A stretch of 64,000 bases of DNA, taken from the NCBI GenBank assembly GCA_933228895.1, contig OW121847.1, positions 126,212,350 to 126,276,349 on the forward strand, given 5' to 3'. The position numbers were made by a program, and so were the translations under genes. This document shows, one piece after another, positions 25,538-38,000 of the stretch; the stretch's first letter is position 1; each line of letters starts with the position of its first letter. The DNA is from Platycnemis pennipes. Lineage: Eukaryota; Arthropoda; Insecta; Odonata; Platycnemididae. The notes under the pieces are model-generated. The model was not told where the DNA came from and did not search any database. It saw only the letters and a program-made list of their open reading frames with translations.

Positions 25538-25991
25538 TCGAAACATGGAGCACAAATTTCAGAAATTCTTTTATAACTAAATCCGGGAACACTCATCGTC
25601 TACCAGCGTATGCAATAGGGATTTAACAACTATTTGAGATAATTTGCAACCCCGTCCATCAGTTAGGCTTTTCTAATGTGAAAATTTAATATTTTGTCCA
25701 AATGAGAATGACAAACGTTCGATTCCCTCCATTGGCTGGTTCCTCGATGGAATTTTTCTCAGCTGCCCCGACAATCCATCGTCGGCAAAAGATGAGGAAC
25801 AATTTTTTTTTGACGATCGGCTAACTGAATCGTTAGAATACGCAACTTATCTCGCTCACAAGTTATTGATTGAGACTAGGGAATACATTCGAAAGAGTGT
25901 TTCGGGGAGCTAGGGGACCGGGTTAAAGGGACATGATGACTATGAAGTTGCAGCAGCGGGAAAAGTGCGGGCGATCAATCCGAGTAGACCT

Positions 25992-26039
25992 TCACCTCCG
26001 TTTAGTCAAGCTTCCCCAAAGCCTCTCACCACTCTCCAT
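25992..26039 (-). CDS. NPF: NPF terminal coding exon (48 nt)
   Basis: On the minus strand a strong acceptor (CATCTTTTTCTTTGCAG) precedes ATGGAGAGTGG, reading MESGERLWGSLTKRR-stop in phase 0 after the previous exon. A Trp-containing flanking-peptide end with terminal basic residues resembles my recollection of NPF precursors of other hemimetabolous insects. This exon is less certain than the other two because the C-flanking peptide is poorly conserved. Confidence 0.75.
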   Translation of the reverse strand: MESGERLWGSLTKRR

Positions 26040-29000
26040 CTGCAAAGAAAAAGATGCAGGTTTACTGTTTTGCGTGGCCCTGGAAATCAACACCCACGTT
26101 CAAAACTAGAACAAAAATGTTCATCACTCGGACCATATTCCAATTTTCACAGTGAGCTAAAAACAGCCAGGCAGATTATAAATGAATTTGGATGTAAGTT
26201 CATGTGAAAGAAAAAAATAAAGCCATGTGAAAGCAGATTATACTCTCACGCTATCGAAAGATTTTTATGCTACTTAACACCATAAAAGAACTTTATCCCC
26301 ATAGTATAATATTAAAGCTGCCTTTTACATATGGTTTGTTAGAGGAAAGATATTCTATGAAACCCAAGTTGCAGCCCTTGAATGAGAGTCCTTAATAGTG
26401 TAAAGTCACCCAAGCGGTAACGTAAGCGAACCAAAAGAAATTAGCATCGCAAATATATTGATTAACAATGCTTTCACTTCGGCCCTTGATAAATGTGTAA
26501 TCACAACACCTACCAAACACGCATCTAAGTATCAAGAGTCAAGTGCAGAGAATGTCTTTCCGTCACCCTTATTTAATACTTCCGTAGCGACTTCTATAAT
26601 CTATAAATCACAAGTAATGCCTAATCTTAGAGGTCACTGTATAATTCTCTTTAGTTTTACCAGAATCGATTTTCACAGATTGAAAAAGAACCTCAAAAGT
26701 TATTCTATTTCTCTCCAGAGCGACTTTAGTAGCACAAATCTCTTAGGCCGAGGTCCAGAGTGTAGGTATAAATAAGGAATGTGATATTTTACTATTGAAA
26801 ATGAGGAGTTTTCGTGGTTGCATCGGCATTTCAATCGAATTATTAATGCCTTATTTGCTAAGCATAAAATATTTCATCTCCTTGACAAGAATTATTACAT
26901 TTACATGAGTGTAAATCGGTTCAATGAAAATGCAAAATAAGTTAAGGAATAGGCTTGATCAAATTATTTTATATTTATTTGAATACTTAAGTAATCAGTA
27001 TTTCCATCCTTGATTAATCAAATAGAGGAATGATATACTTCACTTCCTCTTGGAATAAATGATAAAAAGTAACCAACACACTAAAGCAAATACAGTAATG
27101 TATATTAAGGAACAAAGTAACTAATATAAGTGAGTAGCAAAGTAGGGAAGTCTTAAATCACAGACTAATTGTAAGCATACTAGAGTGATTTTTAATAATC
27201 AATACTTATATTATTCAACTCATAACAAAATTCCAGTAAATCTTAAACTCATCTCTACTCTTTTAACTTAGGCGTACGCGGAAGAGATCAGTCTCGGGGA
27301 ACTCGACTACAAATTGTCATGCGCAATCTTCAACACTTACCGAGTTGCTGTCATCTGGAATTGGTCGCAGCTCAGTTCTCTTACCAAACCTGTAAAAAGA
27401 GAAAATGATAAATGATGACTCCGAATTAGAAATTATTTCTACATCTTCCGTTTTGAAACTCTCCTAAGTGAGGGTCTCTCCATGGCTAAAGCCAGCACCT
27501 TACATTATATTATCTTTTGCGCTGCCATTGAATGAGAGTTGCTTTTGTAACAGAGAAAATTTTTGCATTTATTTAAATGACTGAATCAAATAATTATATT
27601 ATTGATAGTTCACCTCTCGGTGAATGTCATGCAACATCACACATATGCAAACGGAAAGCAAATCAGCATGCTTAGGTTAAGAAGCAATCGCTTCATCTCT
27701 TGTTGGCTTGAACAACTGCACAAAAACATTATTACAAACACAAAGAAGGCAAACGTTTAATATAGGCAAATCCCTTTTAATTCCAAAAAAAAATACTTTT
27801 CCTGGGATATAATATGTTCCCGTTTAAGAGCACTTTAGTAAATTAATCGTCTTAAAGATTTTTCGAAGTAAAATAATATGAGAATGGTAAAAACACCCTT
27901 ACCGACGATCTTTATCTACATATATCATTTTATACTAAACTTGTACAGAGTGAAGAAAAAGTCTGTTATTTGGAACAGAATCAATAAATTGCAAAACGTA
28001 AGTGAATGTGTTTAAATTATAAATAAACATCGAGATTGCTATTTTATTATAAAAAGGCTTAAATAGGCGTATACACATAAATGCAGAATATTAGTTCCTC
28101 TCAAAGTAATATCAAATATGATGCAGCCAGGAACCTCAATGCATAGCCATTCATTTGCAGCAAGTAAAAAATATTGTTTATACATGGCATGTACATATAC
28201 ACACATTTCGCGCATGCATGCGTTAACATCTGCCATTTCACAAGTCTGACAACTGGTGTGGCTACAAGAAAAAATGAAACATATTGACCAATTGTAATTT
28301 CTACTTGTATTAATGGTGGGCCTTCGAGAGATACACTGCGCGTTTCGATAGGCATTGACTTCATCGTTACCAATTCATCCCGCTTACGGAGTTCCCTTCC
28401 ACAGCATATGACAGTGAAAGCGCAATTATTTCGATGTTCAGATCACATCCCATCGACGCGATCGCTTTGTACGAGCCAAATAGAGGGAAATTATTGTAAA
28501 ATCGGGAGATTTTCTTTTCACCTTGATATTTTTCCCAATCATTTCCAGCAAACAACTAGTGAGAAACAAAACATATAGCCAGATGTCGACCCTCCCCGAT
28601 TTCTAATAATACATCATCATCATCATATTTGTGATGCTGTTCAACAGTTTACGTCAAGACTCACCTAGGTCGCGTTCGCTGTGAATAAAAGCGGTCCAAT
28701 TCTTGCAACTGGAGCATTCGCAGTGCTTTCTCCACCCTCGTTAACTCGTGCGTTCTCAAAGAATCACTTCGCGGACTACCTGCCACAGAGGGTAGCAACG
28801 TTAGCTCATTTCAGACAGCATTTATCGTTCCAGCGGGGGAGAGGGGGAGGGAGGGGACAAAAAAGCAATTTTAAAATAGCCTTTGGATGGAAACATTTGG
28901 TGGAAGGAAACGTCACACAATCAATACAAAACAATTTCATGACAGCAAGTTTTCGAGCAAAACTCGAGCACAAGCCAAGCTCTTTGAAGCATGCTGAGAC

Positions 29001-32000
29001 GCACTTATGAAGAAGCATGGCATCACCAAAAAACCACACGTAGCTTACATTAATATAACCCTGAACCAAAAGCAGGACTGTAGCAATTTATTGTACATGC
29101 TCTCGTCAATTCTGGGAGTACCAGTGGCCATTTCAGCCGCTGGATAAGGGTACATAAGTATTTATCGACAAAATAAATAGAATAAAAAGGTCAACGCTGC
29201 ATGTTCAAAGTTGATATTTCTCCATGAAGTCATCAATGGTCCTTAATTCGCCCGAAACATCTTTTGTGGAGATGTAATTCTTTACGGGCATTTAACTCAG
29301 TCAAGACCCACTGTAATCTCAATTTGACTAAACATAAGTACTCAAGTTGATACTCCCAAGGATTAATTCCATTAGCTAAGCATCAATGTCTGTTTTAAGT
29401 TAGTATAATAGCTATATAAACCATAGCAAAGTAGGCATTATAAGTATATGTACTTAGTGGTGTAATAAACTTCACGGCATATCAAAAGAGCAATATTATA
29501 ATGCAGACAAAAGGTACTTATTAATGAACAACGTAATACAGGAAACTTTCACCTTTCGAATTTATAATTCCAACCAAGCGCTCAACATGTTAGGTCGGTA
29601 TGTGAGCGAGTCATACCCGGCGATCTTTTCCAACACCGTTATCTGCATTCAATTTTCCTTGAAAAGGGCAGGTGTTAAGTAGGTACTCCATTTGTCAGAC
29701 GAACCAAGGGCTCCCGGGCTCTCTTTTAGCCATAATGAGCGCCTACACTCAAGAGCCAACCTCCGCTAATCGAAATATTCCAGACGACGACACTTCCCTC
29801 TCCCCAAATAGATTTTGCTTCCATCTCCGGCTCCTATACCCGCTCTAAGTAATTTCACCCAATCCAATCCCAACCTCTCCCTCCTCCAACTCACCCAATT
29901 CCCTCTTCCACCTCCGCAACCAAACCTTTCATATTCCCGCACTCCTTTATATAATCTTTCAAGCTGTAGGTTCTCTTCTCACAGATGGCATAGCAACGCC
30001 AAGCCAAAAGCCAGCGTACAGCTTCCATTGAAAGCCAATAATAGAGAGAAGTCCGACGGATGGCGACAAATTCTTACATCGTAATAAACTTGCGTTTTCC
30101 GTTCCTGGTTAGTAGTCGTGTTAGTCCACATCGATCCTTTTTTCAAAAACATTTAACCTTCGTAAGGAAGGTTAGACGTTTCACAAATATTTTCTCATTG
30201 AGGTGAAACATATCTTTAAGATAAATTCTTTCGCCAGTCGCCCATCAACTTCGTCGTAGCAAAGATATTTTTTACGGAAGTACTTTCCCTTGCTCGCCCA
30301 TTTAACAACATTACATATTCCCTATCAGGAACGTTACGTTCACGGAAAAATCGTTAAATTTTCACGGACATAAATCCCTCCACGAGCATTTTTTCCAATG
30401 TCACTTCCAAGAACGGGTAATGGGAACTAATTTTCCCTTAACTTTTCAAAGCGTTCGACACCAAAAAAAATCTGCTAAGTCTTGTGCTATTAGAAACTCC
30501 TAAGCTCCAAATTCCACCGAGGAAGGCATTAGTGTTAAATTGATTAGAAAACTTCAATTCTGTAATGTTCAGTAGAAAAAAAACAATTTATAATCATTTT
30601 TCACTATATTAGCAGTATATGACTGCTTATTTTAAGCAAAATAAATCAAGTTGTATTATTTGAAAATATATTTGAACAGTCTAACAGTTGACGATAGCGA
30701 AAGCCTTTCACCTGGAACAAAATAGCAGTTTTTCACTGAAATAATGTATATGACAGACAAAATAATTTAAATCTAAAAAGTCAAGAAATTCACAAGATTA
30801 GAAGAATTCACTAGTTAGAAGACGTCACTTGATAAATACCATTAACTGCCATTAATAAGCTGTAAACTAAATTTAAATTAAGTAACACAAAATGTGTACA
30901 ACCTGCAATCATAAAAAATGAGATCCTTAAACTAAGTTAAGTTTACCTACTGCTCATAATTAGCCTCCCCAAACTGACTTTATCTAGCGGAGTAATTATG
31001 CATATTACTGATATTAAATTATAGGTCCTACTCTTGGTAATTTAGAGCGATGTAACGAGATGCAATATAAACTCCTTTCAGAAATTGTAAATTTCATTAT
31101 TTCTATATTTTCCCTTTCGCTTCAATCTTTGCCAGCATGGTAAATGTTTTCATTAGTACTGATGTAATTAGTAAAATCCAATACAAACCAGTGCATAACG
31201 ATAACTTCACCAGATTTCAGATGGTCATGGGTTCTCCGTGAGTTTCACTAAAACATGAATCCGCATTTCACCACTGCAATGAATTTTGCATTCGTAGAGC
31301 GCATAAAAGCTTTCGTGGTTAAGAGTCGATATTTCTCTAAGATTTATACGAATAAAATTTTAAATACCAGAGGTGAAGCGGTGTCGTAGCATGAATGTAA
31401 ATTTTGTATACTACTGTTCAAACTCCAAGAAATAGAATATGCATTTTATACGAGTGCATAAAAATAAAATTGTCAATTAACATCACCTTTACTACTATAC
31501 ATTTCAACAGCCGAACACCGATATGCTGCATTCCCTCCTGGCAGATATCCAAACTCTTTCTAATTTGTAGATCATCATTTCAGGAATCAAACCAGCCTAC
31601 GGATGGATCAAACGTCTGAAGTGGGAGGGAGTTGGCGTGAAAGAGAGAGAGCGGAAGACGGCAATTACTTCTGCATATTTTTTTGGAATGAGAGGAAGGA
31701 ACAGGTGCTCCACCCAAAGAGTAAATAGATGAAACACCAGACCCGTCCCCTTCACCTAATCACAATATCCCCATCTCCCAAAACCCTTCGAGACGAAACG
31801 TTGTACCGGCTTTCGCTCACTTAACTCTCACTGATTGCTTCAGCCCTCTCACCTCCTATTCGGCTGATTCCTCCCCACATCGCGTCTCCCTCTCATTCCC
31901 CTACCAGCTCAGCCAGTCGCGGAAGGCAACGCCTCTGATCCAGAGGGGCCGGATGAGATGTTCTCACCGTGAGGAAACGTATCGGACCCTCATTTCTCCC

Positions 32001-35000
32001 CCTCCACTCACCCTCTTTTCCTGTCTCTCTCTCTCTCTCTGTCTCCCCTCTTACCTTTCATCTCCCTCAACCCTTCCGTCTCATCTCCTTATCCTCTCCC
32101 TCCTTCGCAGAACACCCTCATGGATTAAGGAGAGGGCCGACGTGCCCAAGAAGAACCTCAACATTAGTAATAGACATTTCTACGGAGGAATTCGAGGAAC
32201 TTTTCCAATCACACAAACAAAACCTTAATTCTCATTATAATTTTCCAGGAATTAGTTCCAGGCCAATGTCCTCGTGTGGGTCACCATTTAATAAAAACTT
32301 TTATTACCCTTCCCGCACATTCTTCAGCTGAAGAATGCTTTATTTATTAGTTTGACCAATTGTAACTCAACACTCCAAGAGAGATGTACTTGGGTACCAG
32401 TTTCTCAGTACTGAACTCTAGGAAGATGTTCTTCGCAGTTACGCGTTCAATTCCAGTAATTATCTTAATCGAATATTCTCCAATAATGCACATTGTCAAT
32501 ATGTAATTAAATTATATTTAATGTATCACCTTCTTATAAATACTTCTAGAGATGAGTAAATTACCGTAATTTTCAATTGAGGTAAATTCCCGTGGTAAAT
32601 CACGGTAATTTCCGGTAATTTTAAGTTTTGAGCTGTAAATCCTTATCAGAGGACTCAAAACGAAATCAAACAGCATTGAGATATAAATGCCAACGCTTAT
32701 ATCAAACATATCACGACGTTTATCTATTATAACTCATTAAAAAATATAATAAGGTTGGCAGCAACACGCAATTTGCCTCTCTTTTGTCACACCATGAGAA
32801 ATTTTCATTCCAAAGACATACCTCTGCGCAATGTGCATTTGTTATTTTACTCTGAATTAATCATGAACACAATGTAAACAAAATCGTTTTAGCTACTTAA
32901 TTTATAATATCACACATTCCAATGGTTTCTTCATGGGGAAGAAATTTTCTGAAAACGAACTTTTTAGAAAATTACGGTAATATTCAGGGGTGTTGGTAAT
33001 TTACGAAAAATACCACGGTAATTTACGAAAATTATCGCGGTAATTTACCGAGTTGCCCATCTATAAATACATCCCCTTATTTCCTTACAGGCCGCCTCGG
33101 GGGTATGACGTGCATAATGCATACGGCAACCACACTTTATGGGATATTCCACGCAATTACAATACTTTTATCAGCACTTCAATGGTGAAAAAGCGCCGGA
33201 GAAGGTAGATATATTTTCCACTGCTTACCATTGGCTAGTTCTCTTATTTAGATCCTGTCTAGTAAAGTGAGGAGTATTCTGATGATTATCTCGACCGAGC
33301 ATCTTCATCTAGAGTCTTGCGAATAAACTGCATATCCCGTGGAAATGGAATTTGCCACATATAGATCTTCATATAACCACAAGATCCGCTGGATGGCGTG
33401 TGGCAGGGGGTAAAATGTCACCATCTGACCATGGTTTCGACGCTTTGCATCATCATCAGGTCAGCTGATGATGATGCAAAGCGCATGTTGCGACCGACCT
33501 TCTAAGCAAATGCCATGGCTGAGTTGCCTTTTCAGGGCAATCACCATATTAGCACACCTCTTCTGCTTTCCGAGGTTTTAGGAAATACATGGGACTATTA
33601 TTATGATTTAAACTTATCGCTGCCTTTTACATTTTCATAATTTTACAAACCATTCCGATGCATATCCATTACCATTATAGCTTCTCTTTGATTTTTTCGG
33701 ATTAACATCTATTTACAGGTCTTTAAGTCACTATTTTTTTCAAACTCTAATCAAGAAACTTCCCACTGCTTTAGTCTCTTTTTTTTCTTACTGATTCTTG
33801 TATTCTCCTCGAATATTTCTAAATGCGCCCTTTCACCGTCCCGGGACCTCGCACCCAATGACCCCAACCTTTCGTTTCGACGAATCAATGTTCATTTCTC
33901 TTCCGGCCCAACCTCCTCTGGTCCCAACACCGAATTTAATTGTTAATTTCATTGCCTTAAATGAAAATTCCCCAGCATCTAAATTACTAATTAAGAACCT
34001 TTTTTCTGCATGATGAAGATTTCTTATTTTAAAAAGGCAAAATCAACAGCCCAGGTTCACAAGAATTGAAAAGCTCCATTTAAGGTTCTTTCCCGCGAGC
34101 ATCGTACTCGGAAGGTGAATTGCATGAAAGGTAGGTATCATTAGCAATACAACTTTATACCATTGATGGTTGATTTCATGTGTCAATCACGTGCTCAACA
34201 TAAACTATGACGTCGTACTCAACTCTATCATTCACTTGAAACTTTATAGTAAGTTCTAAAAGTCTAACAAAATGGCATTTAAAAACTACTCATTAGTCAT
34301 CTTAAAATAGTAATCTTGCACATAAGACTTACAAAAAAAACCCTAGTTAACTCAAGATTAACATCAAGAAACTACTTCCAAGATAACGTTAAACCTAACT
34401 CATACAAGATTCTAAATGAAATTTTTCAATTATTTTGCCATTTTTATTCTTCAGAAAGTCCAATAACATTTGCTCGTTGCATTTTATAGCTATTAATTCC
34501 CGCTTGATAAAAGTATACATAACAGAGCTCTACTGAATGAGTTTCGATGGATATGTTTATCCTTATCCTCCGCAGCAACTTTATACATGGATTTCTTCAC
34601 AGGCTTTTCTTCTTTTGACCAAAATATTTCCTACCTCACTATTTCTCTTCATCCCAGCAAAAAAGCCTATGGCTTTTCTCACCCTTCTCAGCTCACCAAA
34701 CCATCTCCCCGCTACCAAACTTACAATACCCCTTATCACTTATGTCCCCACTTTTTGCCTCCATACAAAATCCGACAACAAATTTTTCTTCCCTTCTTTT
34801 TCTAGCACTTCATTGGGCATCAGTTTATTTTTTTTCAGACAGCTCTCCAGTGAATATTTAATGACTATGGTAGCGGCTATGAGGAGTTTAAATACCTAAA
34901 CAGAGAATGTACGTAGGCGACGCTTTTGCAATATTTGCGAAGGATTTTTCTCGCCACACGCCTTCCAGTCCACGGTTTTATTAAATTGGTTACCATCTAT

Positions 35001-38000
35001 GCAACATATAATTCAAGGTTTTAGTGGGCTTGTAAGACAATCGTCGAAGAAAAAGTAAACAGGAAGAATGGAAAAGGCAGGCTTCATATTAGTTATATAG
35101 AACAGGTATTAAAGGACGTGAAAGAGAGAAACTACGTTAATATGAAGAGGTTGGCCGATAGAAGAATCGAGTGGAGGGCTGCGTCAAACCAATCCTAGGA
35201 TTGTTGACCTATGATGATGATGAGTAAACTTGCATTAATACTTCATTCAAAAAACATTTTGCGATGATTTTCTTTAAAAAAAGTTATCATTGAGGCTTCG
35301 GAAAATGTATTACTTATAAAAACGGATAATAGAGTGTACAGCATGAAAAAGAATACATCACACCGCTAAGCGTCAAGGAAGGTGTATTCAGGTGAAAGCT
35401 AACAGGAGAAATCTGAAATTAGGGTGTGACGGAGCGTTTTCTGTTTATGTTTGCACGTGTCGCTAGAGGAGAGTGCGGTTAAGTGGGGTAAAAGTCAATT
35501 TTGTTTATTCTGCCGGCGGCAAAACATTCGTGTGTTCTTTGCAGGGAGAGAGCATACTGCAGGTTAGGCCCAGCTTGCGTTAGCATAAGGATGAATAGAC
35601 TTTTGTTTTAAAGTATGGATGCATTAGAGCACTCTACGGCCTAATGACTCATAAATAGGTACAAGTTACTTCACTTTTTAAGCACCAAATATTCAATTCA
35701 GACCAAGTTTCAAACGCTGATTAAAATGAGTGAGTCTCATGCACACCTTAGTAAAGAGGTCGAATGAATGACAATTTGATCTGACATTTATTGATTCTAT
35801 ACCTACTCCGTAAACAAAAGTAGATTTTAAAAATTAATATCGTGTCAGATAATGAGTCCAGGAAAGCCTACCAATTACCAAAATGGAATTTTAATTTGAT
35901 TTGCCTCAATTCACCGACAATTACCAGAAATGGAATTTTAATTTGATTTGCCTCAATTCACCGACAATTTTAAATTTAGAATTAATTTTACATTAATTGT
36001 ATCAAGATTTCTACGTGAATAAAACTATTTGAAACTCCATTCCATATCGTCATAAAATAACACTAATAAAGTAAGGATTTGAATAATCATCAACAATTGA
36101 TATAAAAATATGTGACCGGTCTATCATATAATTTACTAAATTTTTGCATGTAATACCTTGCTGACCATTACAATATTCAAATTTGGTATTGGAAAGGAGT
36201 TATTCACCTCCTCTGTTAATACATGATTCTTTAAATCATCAGTAGATATTTGGTTTTTCCAGGGTAATGGAATATTATTTACAATTTCGTGATTAAGAGT
36301 AACAACTTTTTGGTCCTAATTATCATTTAACCTTCATTACCTAAAATCTGTGAGTATTAATAGAAATCAAGTGACATGACTTATGAAATGTTGAAATGTT
36401 CAACAGTTTAAAGTTTTTCTCCAAAGTGGAAGGGAAAATAACCATCATATGCGCATCTATTACTCACGGATCACTCACCAAAGGCTGATTTTACTCCTGC
36501 AATATCAGACAGAAGATTCCTACTAACCATATTAGTCTACATGTTGCTCGGCGTCGAATGCCCGATTTGCACTCGTGATGAATCTTTCTTCGCCCTGAAA
36601 AACGTTGACAGAGGGCTAAGCCACCTACTGCAGCGTTTCCAAAAGTGGGAAAATATTTATCTGGCCGCCCTTCCCTGGCTAATGATACCTTCGACAAAGG
36701 GTAACGAAGCCAGAGCCGAGCAATACATTTTCCCCCACCAAATCTCTAAGTCTTACGTCCTACCCATCCGCTCCAAGGGTCCCCGTATCGCCCTTACTAA
36801 CGCACACCCCCATAACCCCCATTTATTTCCCTCCCCCAAACTCCGTCTCCACTCCCATCCTACCTCGATTCATCCCCACGCCCCACCCTTCTCCTTTCGT
36901 GCGACCCTGTCCACGGAGCCTCTCTTCGGAAAATTCTTTCCCGTCCCCCTTCCTCGGTGCCTCGGGGGAGAACCCTTTTGTCACCGCTCTCATCCCGGGC
37001 AATATTCTCCGCTTACTCGGGCGGATGGAAGAAGAGGTCGCCGGAGGGACGAGAAACGGGAAATGGAAGCCAGGTTGGTCCGAGAGGGGGAGAAGGGTCA
37101 CGGCTGGAAACAGAGAAGGAGGAGGAGAGGAGGAGGGTGCCAGAGGAATGCTGGCCAGCTCGCATCTTGCGGGAGCAAGGATTATGTCTAAGCTAGGCGA
37201 GGAAATGTGGGGACAGAGGAGACTTTGAAGCAACAAGGAGGCCGCAGAGCGTAAATGCAGAGGGTCATTACAAGGAGGAAGTGGCGAATGTGGGTCATCG
37301 AAGTTGAAGGCTTCTCAAATATGGCAACCGGAAAAATAGGATGCAAAGTATTGGTGGAGAAATCAAATTGGTGAAAAGAGGTCACTTGGTAAATAAAAGC
37401 GGGAGATGGACGGAAGACGGGGGGCGTATAAGGGCTTTTTGAAAAAAAATCTTTTTCACGACTCAAAACGTCGGGAACTCATAATATTTTCCGAAAAACT
37501 AATAGTCATATAGTGGTTGTTCAGTGAGACAATAGACAAGAGTGAGCAGAGGGACTAATAGAGCTACTGAGGAAAGCGCCCTTTTACAGTCGCTTGTCGT
37601 CAGTTTGATTCGCCTCGGTAAAAAGTGAATTTCCACAAAAGGCGAAGTCTCCTCTGAACATTTGGGGTTGTAAAGAATCAGTAAGACAACGATATATCCC
37701 ATTTTAGTTCACCACGCATAGTTTCAACATATCTGGGACTCTACAGTTCATTTATAATGGTTAATGATATGATGATTAATGATAAAACCAGTCAACATTC
37801 ACTGCAAAGTAGGTTCGTTGACTTTAAGATTCAATTCATCTTTAAAATAATGCTATAGAAGACAGTTAAGCACGGCTACTCATCAATGGTTCCTGTTTTT
37901 GCGCCTCTTTTCCGCAGTGTATTGTATAATCGAATGTCCAATAAATATAAATCGAACTCTCCCTTTATTCAAACTCAACCTGGATATTTCGTAGCAAGTT

